From the NCBI RefSeq assembly GCF_025602895.1, contig NW_026516203.1, positions 1-64,000 of the forward strand: a DNA stretch of 64,000 nt, in the 5' to 3' direction. Position 1 is the first letter of the stretch, and the number at the start of each line of letters is the position of its first letter. Shown in pieces: positions 19,134-31,700 of this stretch. Origin of the DNA: Polychytrium aggregatum. Its lineage: Eukaryota > Chytridiomycota > Chytridiomycetes > Polychytriales. Both the position numbers and the translations under genes were made by a program. The notes under the pieces were generated by a model. It made no database searches and had not been told where the DNA came from. It saw only the letters and a program-made list of their open reading frames with translations.

Positions 19134-22132
19134 ATGGCCACACCGGACATTATAAGCGCAACGCTCATCATCGACGAGGCCGACAACCACGACGTCCCTG
19201 ATAAGGGCACTTCCACTGTCCTCTTCTCGCTGACCAGCAACAACTCGGCCTTTCCGACCATCCTGCTGTCGCAGGGAGAATACACCATCGGCCGCAGCGC
19301 AGGTACTCATCGCCGAGCCTGCAGACTCCTGCGTCGTATCTCGAACCACTTCTCTGACGCTCTTGGTTGCCGCCACCCTCGACTGCACACATAATCGCAC
19401 GTTGCCGCTGTGCTGCAGAGTGCTCAACCCAGATCCGCAACCAAAGGGTCAGCTCCATCCACTGCCGGATCGCTGCATCGGACAGCGGCCCTGTCACGAT
19501 CACCGACTCGTCTTCAAACGGCACATTCGTGAATGGAGTCAAGCTGGGCAAAGGCAAGTCGTGGTAAGATGCCGATCCGATAGCTGCTTCCTTTGCTGAC
19601 TCCATACCGAGTTCGGACGACGAGCAATGGCTGTTTCTGTGGAGTCGATCCAACGACCAACTCTCGCCTATCGAAGAGTTATGGTCGGATCGAGGCCGAA
19701 CATGTGGCGGATTCTAATCGGCGTCCTCTCGCCGACATCCCGGATTGCCAACCTTCCATCCAGCGAGCTCAAGGCGGGCGACACTGTGTCTTTGGCAAAA
19801 GGTAGGCGCTATGCAGACAGGCATCCAACTGAGGGTTGTGCGCACGCAGCAGCCCTTCTCGGGATCGAAGCTTGGTGCAAACGACCATGGCCGTGTGAGA
19901 GTCGATCTGCATATTGACCCGCATCCCGACATCTCCAACCACTCGGCCAGACGCTCAGTCCAAGCCGCTCGCCGAGCTGCCTGTCTTTACTCTCACCGCA
20001 CAAGCCAGACCCAAACTGGAGATAACCGGCACGGTGCTTGTTGAGGATCTTGACGACGAGCCGATCCCGAGCCCCAAAGCTCAAGACTCTGCGTGCCTCA
20101 AGCGACCCGCAGATGAGCCCGACCAAGCGGCGTCCTCCTCCAAAAACATCAAGATCGACCATTCGCAGCTCCTCGATACACTGACGTGCGGTGGGTGTCC
20201 GAGCGGCGATACCAACTCTGCTCATCGCTGCATCTGAAATGACTCTGTGTGCTGTATGCTGCATACTAACCTGTCCCAACTGTGGCAAACCGTAGGTATA
20301 TGTCAGGAGATCATGCATCAAGCTGCCAGGTACCGACTCATCGCGATACTACCAAGCATCGAGTTTCTATGCAGCACGTCACTCTGTTCGCCTGGCTAAC
20401 ATGGTCGCTCCTTCAGTCTGTCTCCATGCATGCACAGCTTTTGCGGAGGCTGCCTGAGCGAATGGCTGGATATGTAAGTCCCTTCGTTTGCAGAGTCTCC
20501 TTGGCCGCGCCCAAGTGAGCGAGCAGTGAGACTGACATTAAGCTTCGGATATGCTCTTGCAGTCGACAGACCTGCCCCGACTGCCGCCAGCCAGTCAAGC
20601 TCGCCTCAACCAACCACACCATCAATAACTTGATTGAGGCGTATTTGAAGGTGAGCAGCTACAGCCGCTGCCAGGACTGTGTTGCGCTTGAGTGAATCGT
20701 CTCCAGCAAGCAAAGCGCCACTGACCGACCTCCATCGCCCAGCTCCACCCAGACCAAGCCCGCGACCAGGACGACCGCCAGGAGCTCGAGCAAAAAAACA
20801 AAATCAAGACCGACCAGGTGGGGTGCACACTCCTGCCAGCGACATTGTTGCACCACAGTCGCTCTCACCATCGCTGTATTGATGTTGGTTTGTATTGTCG
20901 TTCGGTCGATGACCATAAACCAAACGCCCCAGCCTCTCAGGTTCGAGGGCAACAGAAACAACAACGATCGCGACAGCGATGCTGGAAGTGATGGCTCATA
21001 CAACGACGACGACGATGATGATGACGATCAAGGCAGCGACGACGATGACGACGATGGAGACGGTGGATATGTGTTTGGCGGAGTGTTGCCTCCCGTGCCA
21101 GCAATGGCCCCGCCGCTCTTTCAACCGGTATACTTCAACAGGTACCATCGACTCCGTGTGCAGCAGTGGCAGCCGAGTTTACTTCTCCAGCACAGCTGAC
21201 CAACGTTCCGTTCGATCAGGTGCCGTCACTGCCCGCCGAACGCAGCCCCAGATGGCTTCCGGTGCAATCCTGCCCATATGAACCACATCAACTGCACCAC
21301 CTGCCAGAACCTGATGCCAAACCGCTGGCGTGAGCCCGGCATCAATCAGAGATGTATGTATGTGCCGTCTGCTTGCTCGGAAACCCGCCCGTTTGACTTA
21401 CCTCTGTCTCGCTCGCTGCGCCTCCACACCTCGGGCACAGGTCCGTACTGCATCCGATACTTTTGTGCGGCTTACTACGACAACGCATGTCGGGTCGCGC
21501 AACCCAACAGCTTCCGCCCGCTCCGCGGTGAGTCGATCGCTCACTGCAATGCACTTTCTGTGATGCCCCCTCTGTGATGCACTCTCGTTCTGGCGCACAA
21601 TCATCGTCAGCCATCGCTCCGCTGACGACAACGGCAACGTATTCCAGATCACACATTCGATGCCATCCCGGACGCCGCATTCAACCACAACACCTACGAG
21701 AAGAACATTTTCGTGCAGTATCTGGAAGACCACAACCTTTCTCCGACCGACATTTGGAGAACGTGTCTGCAAAGGATCGAGGCGGATCAGTACAAGGTCC
21801 ATGCCAATGCCCTTGGTGCCCAAGGCGGCGGCACCGCCATTGCCAACCGCCCACCCGGAAACAACCCGCTGCCGCAAAACAACGTTGCGCCAGATACCCA
21901 TGCCTGCCACTCCTGCGCCACCCACATCATGTCGGAGCTGTGCTATCTCTACCGAGCCGACCTCAACCAAGACGATCTGCCCAATGAGGTGCGAAACAGG
22001 CCCGACTGCTGGTACGGACGCAACTGCCGGACGCCCCGACACAACCAGGACCATGCTCGGAAGCTGAACCATGTCTGTGAGTACTCACGACGACCCTGGC
22101 GGTCGCGCGGCCAAGATCCGTACGATTCCTGA
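19134..22132 (+). CDS. CHFR: CHFR: FHA-RING ubiquitin ligase with C-terminal PBZ zinc finger
   Basis: Twelve exons keep frame and GT-AG borders: 19134-19302, 19419-19563, 19764-19801, 19900-20190, 20296-20329, 20417-20473, 20563-20650, 20743-20817, 20933-21141, 21220-21353, 21441-21527, 21648-22132 (603 residues; human 664). The FHA domain has YTIGRSAE, RVSSIHCRI and SSNGTFVNGVKLG. The RING finger is assembled from three exons: LTCGICQEI, SPCMHSFCGGCLSEWLD, and QTCPDCRQPVKLA then NNLIEAYLK. An Asp-rich linker (about residues 310-335) leads to a Cys-rich region (CRHCPPN, CTTCQNLMPNRW, CPYCIRYFC). The PBZ finger CWYGRNCRTPRHNQDHARKL plus NHVC ends the protein. CHFR delays mitotic entry under microtubule stress and its PBZ binds poly(ADP-ribose). 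The presence of PBZ predicts PAR signalling in this organism. Confidence 0.93.
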
Positions 22133-22763
22133 TGCGGATGCAGATATGGTTTCCACAAACGCCTTCTCCGATGGTGTGGTTGCGCATCTTTGGCCAATAG
22201 GACCCACTTCCCAAACACAGCCTCGCACGACTGGATATCTAACCTCTTGGCCGATTCGACATATAGGCGTCCAGACACGATTCCGATAGCAGACCCCGCA
22301 TATATGCATGCATTCATGGGCTTGGCTTGTATTGGTGAAGGGGCGGCAGCATCCAACATGATCGCCTTCCATCGAGTGTATATCATCTCCTGCGTGTGGT
22401 TGACAGCCTTCCAAGACACATTGCGCGACATCAGTCCCAGCCAATACCACTTGCGTTTGTGTGGCTCTCGCCGATGGAGCGTATGGATCCGCTGCTTGAG
22501 ATTGCAAGAATAATGCTCTTGGGCCGCATGGACGAGTTCGATGACATCCCGGATCCGGCCTGTTCTCGTCGATCGCTGCCCCTCCATGTCATTCGTGGCG
22601 CGCGCCAGCAATCCGCCTTGCCCTTCCAATAGATCCACGCACAGCGCTTTCTCTCCATCCAGATCTGGTTTCTGGCCGGCTCCCCTCGCCTCCTGCGTCC
22701 TCTCGCTTCCAGACCAAGGCCGAAACCACCGGCGCCCTGAGCCCCGAGAACAGCAGGCCAAGC
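22133..22763. other. Intergenic between CHFR and the Uso1-Sel1 gene
   Basis: No gene recognised. Overlapping short ORFs occur on both strands but none extends or shows a domain. It presumably holds the CHFR terminator and the promoter of the next plus-strand gene. Confidence 0.5.
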
Positions 22764-25700
22764 ATGAGTGTATTTTCGTGGTTCGGAGCTGCCCCAAAGG
22801 CGTCCCAGGTCGACCCTCGACTCGAACAGCTCCTGAGCATCCACACTTATCCAAACGACTTCAAATACGTATGTCCATGGCGATCCGCCGAGGGATCAAC
22901 CTTCCACATGGCTTCCAGGGCGGCTAACGGCTTGCCGTCGGATGTCGCCGCCAGGGAGCTCTCCCTCCTGTGATGGCGTCTTTGCCCTGAGCCGCAACGA
23001 TGCTGATGGCTGACGCTCTGGTGCTTCTGCAGGACATTGGGCTGAATGCCCTGCCGCTGCTCATCCATCTTCTGCAAAGCGACCGCTCAGACCCGGAACT
23101 GCTTGTGGACCTGATCGCGGCCCTGTCGAGACTCTGCGTCCTCGACCAGATCAAGGTGCGTTGTGCAATCGCACCATCCGCTGCTGTCCTGGGATAATCC
23201 TGTTTCCTTCGACCAAGCATCGTCGACTTGGCTGCTCGACTTGGCTGCTCGACTTGGCTGCTCGACTTGGCTGCTCGACTTGGCTGCTCGACTTGGCTGC
23301 TTGACTTGGCTGCTTGACTTGGCTGCTCGATTCGGACTCATTCAAACACATGTTTTTGGATGTATCGCCATCACCGCCACGGCTGCTGCATTACCGTCGC
23401 TGTATCATCCCCAACACCGCTATCTGGCACCGGTCGTCTGCAGATCGTCAAAACAAATGACCAAGCCGAGGACCTTGGGCTGACCTTTACCAATCTGGTT
23501 CTGGAGGTGAGAGGGATTCATGTGTCGATCTGGATCTCTGGAACACTGCTGGACGCTGTATACGGCAATGACTCAATGCCGTTCCTTCCGTGATGCTGTT
23601 AGAGTCCCGACAACGTCAAGGCCCTGATTTCGGTGCTGGAGGAGAGCAATCCCTCGCTGCGAGCAAGTGCGCTGAAGCTGCTCCTGCTGCTGCAAAACAA
23701 CAACATTGCCAGATTACGACTGTGTCTCGACCACGATGCCACCATTTTCCATCTGTAGGTCTCACTTGATTCGCTTGACACAAGTCCCGGCTGTCGTGGC
23801 CTTTTATCCTGGCACTGATCTGACATGGCCGTCCCCAACAGCCTGATGAGTCTGCTCGACACAGACGACACAGCGACCAAAGCAGGTACGATGCCCAGCC
23901 TGCGTGTTCGTAGGTGGGATTGCTTCCGATGGCCCATGTTTACCCAGGCCCGTTCATCCATGCTCGTCGATTGTCTCAACAGGCATCTTGGAGTTCTTGA
24001 TTTCCGTGACCAAGGACTATCCGGCTGGTCTGGACGCCCTCGCTGAACTCAACTACGAGAGACTGGTACCCAAGGTGGCGGCCGATCCGCTGAGCAGACT
24101 GTCGCAGCTGCTCCTTGAGCTTACCCTTCAAATCTTGCGAGCACACCCCGAAAACCAGGTAGGTGAGGTCGCATGTGGATGCTTCCAAGCAGAAACGCCG
24201 GAATACCCCAAAGATCATGTCGCGGGTTTCCAGTACCCATCCATTTCGACTTTGCCTGCCACCCAGGACTACTTTATGGACTCGGAGACTCTCATCAATA
24301 TCGAGGCAATCTTCAGCTCCAGTCTATTCAAGTTCAGTGCCCCGTTCAGCCCCGAGCCCGACGAGAGCCAACAAATTGCCGTGACCAATGCCATTCTGGT
24401 CATGGAGATCCTGCGCGAGTTCTTGAACCCCCACAGCCACTCGAATGTTCGGTACCAGGTATGCTATGTTGGTATTGTCGCTGTGCACACTGGACAGCCA
24501 TGCTGACACCGCCCTGCCGAACCGTGCGTGCAAATCTTGGTCCTGGAGAATCTGTTCAGCAAGGGAACCATCGTCATCAAAGTGGTCGAGCTCGCGCTCG
24601 CGCCCTTGGATGTCATCCCACTGCCACTCAAGATCACGGTGAGACTCAATGGCCGGCAATTACTCGGTACCCACAGCACTCGAGGACAAGCGACGTTCCC
24701 AGTGCAATATGCCACCCCACCGACTTGTGATCAGGAGATGTGCAGCAGCCATTTCTCGGTGGTAATGAACTCTGTTTGAACTACCAGGCACTCTGTACCA
24801 TGGGAGACCTCATGCGCGGAAGCTCCTCGAACCAAAAGTACCTGACCTTTGACGAAGCAAACTCGTCCAAAGGGTTCATCCAGCTGGTCGAATACGCAAC
24901 GGGCACACATACTCTGATCAACTTGCGGATAGTTGCATGCTACGCCTTCGAGGTGAGTGCTCAGCATGCAACACATTGTCTGGTCGAGTTGGGTATGTAT
25001 ATACTTCACTTTTGAGTGGCGGCTGAACCTACTTTACTTTCAGTCGTTCCTCATCCATAACAACGAAATGAAGGCGGCGATTGTCAAGCTCATCCAGATT
25101 CCTTCCGGCAGGGCCTTCAGCGGTGGGGGCACCAGGTGCATCTTTCCGCGGTGGCCAATGATCCACTGCATCGCGTCATAATTGTGACGGCGACTGATTC
25201 CACGATTATCGACTCTACCCTTTTGCTGGACGTCTGCCGTGCCACAGGTCTTGCGGCGCTTGTGGATCTTCCGTTGGCTGCCGAGCCCGTTGACCCCACC
25301 CGATTCTGGTTTGCGGCAAACTTCCTGTCCATCATCATTCAGCACAACAGGGAGGCAAAGAAGTGGATGACCAGTGCCCACGGCGACACCACCATTCTCC
25401 AGCTCTGGATGAACGCGCTCATTCGAAACTTTCAGAACCGCGCCGACCCGCGCATCCAGTCCAGCCTGCTGGTGCTGTTGATCACAGCCCTGATTGAAGT
25501 CAAAGATCCAGCGCCATTTGTGGCTGGCAGCCTTGCCGTGGACCATGTAAGTCGCTGCCAATGCGATTGGCTCATCACCGGTCCATCTTGGGTTGCTCGA
25601 TCAGCCATCTTTGTCCTCCCATGTGTCCCAGCTTGTTTATACCTCGCTCGCCAAAGGATCGCCATGACGGCTCCTCACACCTTTTTATCTCCCATGATGC

Positions 25701-28065
25701 ACCCGCCGCGATGCCCCGAACTTATCATCGTATCCCCGTGGCATCCAGCTGGCCGATATGGCATCCGCTGGAGAAACCATGACCCAGGGCCTGGCCGCAT
25801 TCTTTCTCGGACTGTGTCTGAGCTACTGCACAGACGAAGCGCCTGAGCTCAGGTCAGTGTCCTAGTGTGCCTTGCTGCATCCGTGGAAGCAGCCACGACG
25901 ATGCGGTATTATGCGTGCGCCGGACCAGTGGGTCGTCTGGGTCATGGGCCGTTGCCACCCGCAGTGCTCATCTGTGCTCACAAGTAAGGTCAAACACGCC
26001 GCAGGAAATCAATCCACAATGGCATACACACGACACTGGGCATCGAGATCTTCAAGTCACGACTTCAGAACCTGTGCGAGCTCCCAACGTTCCGAGAGCT
26101 TCAGAATCGGGATCACTCTTTGCTGGTAATGGCGATGGACGGAGGGGAGATGCAGCCAGCAACAACGACTGCAAGTATCGCGGTTCGTGTGTGCGAGTCG
26201 GGTGTGCGAGTCGGGTGTGCGAGTCGGGTGTGCGAGTCGGGTGTGCGAGTCGAGTGTGCGAGTCGAGTGGCTGACGCTGGATATCTTGAAACAGGTGTCT
26301 GTCGAGAAAACATCGACCGGCATTCCCTGCTTGCTTGTCGACCACAACATTGTCGAGTTGGTTCAGTCGATGAAGGGTATGTGGCGACTGCAGTGGGCCG
26401 CAAACATCATCAACCCTGCGGGACCAGGGGCTACGCCTCCAATCCACTCTTGGAGATGCTTTCTTCTCTTGAGCGCACTGCTGGCCTGATTCGATCTGAT
26501 GTGCTGGGTTGTCTTTCTGGCATTTGTCTCTGCCCTTCTGCTCAAAAGATCACGTTGTGCGCTGCGCCAACCCGGTGGACGAGACTGACTCGAGCCAACT
26601 CGCTGGTAAGCCAATGTCGACCGCGTGCTGCCACCCTGAACTGAGAGTTCCGAGCCATCTCCCCGCGTTCACGACCTGATACTCACCCGAGAACGATGGA
26701 TCCTTCTGACTGTGCCGAAAGATCTCCAGAGACTGCGCGTACAGCTGGAGGAGAAGGACGAGTACATCGAAGAGCTGAAACTCCAGATCCGCCAGCTAGA
26801 AGAGAAGGTCGACTCGCTCCAGGTAACGAACGCGCACATTCCCTCCCGTTGGCACACTATGCTCTAGTCTGCCAGTTGCAATGGGGATGGCAGGCTTCCA
26901 ACTGTTCTGTCGAAACAGCAGCTTGACCACACGGATTGGGTTAGACACGGCCTGCTGTTGCTGACTGTCAGACAACGTGTGCTTTCACTTGCAGGCAAAG
27001 GCACAGCAGCAGGCCGAGGCTGAGGCCGCTGCCCAAACAGACCGACCCAGCCCCGCTGCTCTGTCCCTCGACGATGGTGCCGCTGCTGACACGGCTGTCG
27101 CAGACTCGGTCGAGCCCGTCAAGCCCAAGTCTAGCGCCGAGCAACAGAATGATCCGTCCCAAAGCGACTCGACGGCGCGTCCTCAAGCGGAGGTTCTTGA
27201 GACCGCAGCCAACAACGAAGCTGCTGAGAGCCAGGACACTGCTCCCCCGCGCGATGCATCCATCAAGCAAGTTCCCAAAGATCCCAAGGATGCCCAGCTC
27301 TTCTATCGCACCGCCATTTCGAACCAGATCAACACCGGGCTGGTCAATCCGCACTACTGCTACGAGCTGGCCGTCTTGCTGCAGCAGTCCAAGGACTATG
27401 CCGGAGCCCTCCGCTACTACAAGATGGCCTCGCATCGCGGACACATCCGCGCCAAAAAGTCCCTGGGCGATCTGTACTTCCACGGGCTCGGGGTCGAAGC
27501 CAACGCCCAGACGGCGTTCGAACACTATCTGCGCGCCGCCGAGCTCGGTGATCTGGACAGCCAGAACTATGTAGGATTCTGCTACTACAAGGGCATCGGC
27601 GTCAAGGCGGACGACGAGCTCTCGATCCACTGGTACCAGAAGGCGGCACAGGCGGGCCACACCAACGCGCAGAGCTCGCTCTCGCTCCCGATGAAGTGTC
27701 GGGGCGATCTGTTTTTCCATGGCTCCGAGACGATCCCCAAGGACGTCTTCGAGGCTGTGCGGTGGTACCGCAGGTCCGCCGACCTCAAGAACCCCATGGC
27801 CCAGAACATGCTTGGGTACTGCTACGAGGAGGGCATCGGCATCGAGAAGGACGGCAGAAAGGCCTTTGAGCTGTACGAACGCTCTGCAAAGGAAGGCGGC
27901 TGGGCCCCAGCCCAGTTCAACGTCGGCATGTGCTATGAGAAAGGCGTCGGAACCGAGCGCGACCTGGCCCTCGCTGAGATCTGGTACCAAAAGGCCGCGG
28001 GACAGAACCACAAGCAAGCACAAGAGGCCCTCGAGGCGCTGCTCAAGAACAAGCAGCTCCTTTGA
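22764..28065 (+). CDS. Uso1/p115 armadillo head fused to Sel1-like repeats
   Basis: Seventeen exons: 22764-22868, 23033-23155, 23444-23506, 23603-23754, 23842-23885, 23983-24158, 24267-24458, 24549-24638 (acceptor uncertain), 24788-24952, 25044-25122, 25248-25546, 25749-25852, 26005-26125, 26295-26376, 26549-26605, 26722-26822, 26995-28065; about 1007 residues. Residues 1-615 match the p115/Uso1 globular head (LQSDRSDPELLVDLI, AEDLGLTFTNL, ETMTQGLAAFFLGLCLSY, LLVDHNIVELVQSMK). Next comes a short coiled coil (LRVQLEEKDEYIEELKLQIR). The last exon, joined in phase, carries an acidic linker and about six Sel1-like repeats (AKKSLGDLYFHGLGVE, SQNYVGFCYYKGIGV, AQNMLGYCYEEGIGIE, AQFNVGMCYEKGVGTE). 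p115 normally ends in a long coiled coil used in ER-Golgi vesicle tethering. The Sel1 exon has no upstream ATG of its own, so a fusion is the simplest reading; two genes remain possible. Confidence 0.8.
23225..23328 (+). repeat. 13-bp minisatellite in intron 2 of the Uso1-Sel1 gene
   Basis: Eight contiguous 13-bp units, gacttggctgctc with a C-to-T change in units 6 and 7, and a decayed ninth unit. There are no spacers, so it is not a CRISPR array. Confidence 0.9.
26189..26266 (+). repeat. 13-bp minisatellite in intron 13 of the Uso1-Sel1 gene
   Basis: Six contiguous 13-bp units, gtgtgcgagtcgg with minor changes at the end. The unit sequence differs from the intron 2 array but the period is the same. 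Confidence 0.88.
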
Positions 28066-28767
28066 AGGGTTAGACATGGGGATGGCATGCCGGTTGGATG
28101 GGAGAAGGGAGGAGGTCGTCCCTATTGACTCGGCAGCAACCAAAATGCTTGCGGATGCTTGTTTGAATGGAGGCCGAGGGTAATCGGGACCCGGAGCCAT
28201 CCACTCATTTCAGTCGACGAAAGCACTGCTTTGATTTATGGACTATATAATGATTCTGTATTGCAAAATATATGGAAATACTGCGAGGATTCTTGATTCC
28301 CGATCGAAGGCAAACGCACAAAAACAAAGCCGACTGGGAGGAAGGGAGCAGAGATAACACTAGCGATGAAACGAAAAGATGCAGACCAAACCCAAACACC
28401 CACAAAGCAAGATTGGCCAAATATCAGTGTCTGCATTCAAAATGATATCCAAAGCTCGGCGCTTCAACACATCAGCACATCGACACATCGACACATGGTC
28501 AACTGGGCAGATCCACACAAGTCAGCATCGAGGCGTTGCACACGAGTCGGGTGCACAAAATAAGCGAGCGAACGACTCCCAGGAGTCTGCAGCCGTTGCG
28601 TCAGCAAACAGCAGCAAGAGCGGTAGGGTATCGGGGAGACCGTCACTGACTTGGTACATCAGACCAATGCTGAGCAAACACTGGGCCGACACTGGGCTGA
28701 CCAAAGTCGCAGATGTCGCAGGGCAGATCCTCTGACCACCCCGCCTCAAGCGACAGCGGGAACGCGC
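28066..28767. other. Intergenic between convergent genes
   Basis: No gene seen. It holds the 3' ends of the plus-strand Uso1-Sel1 gene and of the minus-strand disordered-protein gene. An A/T-rich patch at about 28230-28300 could serve as terminator for one or both. Confidence 0.5.
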
Positions 28768-31700
28768 TCATTGGTCTGCCTCGCGTTCCGCCCAGCGATT
28801 GCGGGACTTGCGAAGGTTGAACTTGCCCTTGAATGGCTTGCCGGTGTTCTCGAAGGGCCGCCAGGTCTTGAGGTTGGAGACAGACCGGTCAAAGTACGAC
28901 TTGACATTGGCCTGGATATTTTTGAGAGCCTCGCGTTTGGAGAAAGAAGACCCGGTGGACGACGAAGTTGCGGACGACAGCGATGCCGAGGATGCGTTGC
29001 GGAAGCGCAGTGTCAGGGGATGTGATCGAGCCGATGGCGCAGAGGTCGAGGCCGACGACGATGTGGGCGCTGGGGAGGCCGGAGAGGCCGGAGAAGTGAC
29101 CCTGGTGATCTTGGTGCGCACGGTGCCGTCGCCAGTGAAGGATGTCGTGCATGCGTTCGCCGACATGGCAAGGCCGTGGTGATGGCGCTCTGGATGCAGC
29201 TGGCGCGACTGAGAGCTTGCTGTGGTTTCCAGCGCGGGCGAGAGTGTCTCGGAGTTGATGGACGGAGACTGGGACATGGGAGTGACGGTGACTTCGGTTT
29301 GGGTGTCTGTTTCAGCGTCAGACACATCGTCGTCGTTGTTGTCGATGTCGTTATCTTTGTCGTTGTGGCCGTCATCATCCCTGGCTCTGTTGCTGATTCC
29401 GTGGTCGACGGCGCCATTATCGTCGTCAGCACTGCGATCCAGGTCGATCAGGCGAACGATGCCGTCAGCGCCACTGGTGTTCGAACTGGCACCAACATCA
29501 ACACCAACATCACTGCCAGCGAAATAGAGCGAGTCCGTGGATAATGGCAGATCGGCCTGGGAAGGCACTAGCGAGCAAGGGTATTCAGAGTCGCGAGAGA
29601 CAGTGTTGTCGGACGGCGCTGTCGAAGGAGAGACAGAGCCCGAGTTGAAAGACTCGGCGCAGTCTGTCGAGGACTGCGGTGCCGCTGGCAGAGATACCGG
29701 CAGAACCGTGATGGCCAGGGGTAGGGCAGAGTCGAGAAGCGAGGCAGACGAGGCAGCCGTGAGTGCATCAAGCTCCACGGACTTGACGAGTGTCTCTGGT
29801 GAATGCGGAGGAGGGACTGGGAGCGCGGCGGCAGAATCGACCGCAGCCCGGGGGAAAAGAGTACTCGAGGCTGGATCCGCGGGCGCCAACAACGCTGATG
29901 GCGCCGACGGAGAGTTGTCCTGGGAAACCGGCATAATACTTGGGGATGCAGTCTCCTCGGCTCCGGACTTGACTGCGGACTCGGCATCCGATCCGGCATC
30001 CGATTCGGCATCCGATTCGGCATCTGTGTCTGGCTCGGGCAGTTCAGGGATCGGGGGCTCCATCGAAGGCTCCGTCGAGGGCTCCGTCGGCTCTTCAAGC
30101 TCGATGATTTGCGAGCTGGTGAGTGACGGCGCACTGTCGGACGGAGAAATGGGCTCGGCAGTGGTGAAGGTCTCGGCGACAACCTCGACATAAAAGTAGC
30201 CCGGTGAGCGGAAGCGCTGTTCGGCCGGATCGACGAGCGAGAGTCGCGAGGTGCGATGGGTGGCTGTGGGCGACGACGGCGAGGGCCGCAAGTAACCGGG
30301 CTGCTCCGGCTTGACAAAAGCCGAGACCACAAACGGCTTGGCAAAGTCTTTGGAAAGCCGCTTCTCGTTGCGCTGAGCGTCGCGCGAGAACGTCGAGATC
30401 ATGGAGTGGCGCTTGGGGGTGGTGGGTCCAGGTGCAGGCTCGGGGCCCTTAAAGTGCTTGGGACAGCCACAAGCCCTGGTGACGGACGGAGAGCGGGCCC
30501 GAGAGGCAGCGGATGGGGCGGCACGATCCATCGACACCATGGCAAGGGAAGACTTTGGCCGCTCGATGGCTGCGCGAGCGCGGGGAGGAACATGGGACGC
30601 CTGCTGGGGACTGGCCTCGTGGACGGACGAGCGCGGGGCCGTGCGGGAGGTCTGTGACGGTGTGCGCGAGGTGCGAGACGGCGTTCGAGCGAGCTTGGAC
30701 GGGGTGCGGGCCTGCGATGGCGTGCGGGGGGTTCTGGATGGTGTTCGCGAGAGACGCTGGGCAGCAGGCTTGTTGGGGACGGGTGTCGGGGTCCTGGAGC
30801 GGGCCAGTTGGCTGGGCGGGCGTGCCGGTTGCCCGGGTTGAGATGCCGAGACTTGTTGGTGCGGATCATGCTCCTGAATCGGTGGCGCTGGCTGTGCTTG
30901 GGGTGCTTGGGCTATTGCTTGGGCTGGTGTTGTTGCTGTTGCTGTTGCTGTTGTTGCTGCTGCTGGGTCAGAGTTGCCGGCAACGGGACTGGTTCGGGAC
31001 GGTGGCGGTCCCGATAGGGATGGCTGGCGACAGGAGGGGCTTCGGGCTTGGGATGCCGAGCGGCGGGGCGGTGAAGGACGGGATGCGTCGGATCCGGGTG
31101 CCGATGAGCGAGAGATGGTGTGGCGTCGAGAGAGATTTCTGGTTAGGGGCGCAGAGAGCAAAAATGTGCCCAAGGATGTCAGCGGGGTGGTGGTGACGAT
31201 GGTGGTGTCGATGGCATAGTCGCCGTGGAGGGCAGAGGTGGTGGTCTCGACGACGACCTCGGGGGCATCCGAAGGCGAGCCCTCGGGCGGAGGGCGGGTG
31301 AGCGTGCGGGTTGAGATTGGGGTGTTGGAGTGGCTGACGGTAGTGATGCCGGCATCGGACTGGCTGACAAGCGTCTGGAAGGACGAAGGGCTGAAGGAGG
31401 CAGGGCGAGGAGGCTTCATGGTCTGCACAATGCGCTGGTTGACGGTGGTGGTGGTGGTGTAGAGGATCTTGCCGACGACGGTCTGGCTGATGGAAGTGGT
31501 CGAGGACTGGGTCGAGAGGCTGCGGTCGACAGGGGGACACTGCAGCGAGGGATGCGCAAGTGCAGAATCGGGCGGCAGCCGGGTCAGCGACAGGGGCGAC
31601 GACGGAGAGAGGGACGGAGACGGCGAGGCTGAGCGGATTGCTGGGTCCTGAAGGTTGTAAGGGCCAGGAGAGCGAGGGGGCGAGGCGTAGAAGGAGACAG

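Noticed and set aside
26995-28065. A separate Sel1-repeat gene
   Set aside because: The frame has no ATG until inside the repeats, and it begins at a clear cttgcag acceptor in phase with the upstream coiled-coil exon.
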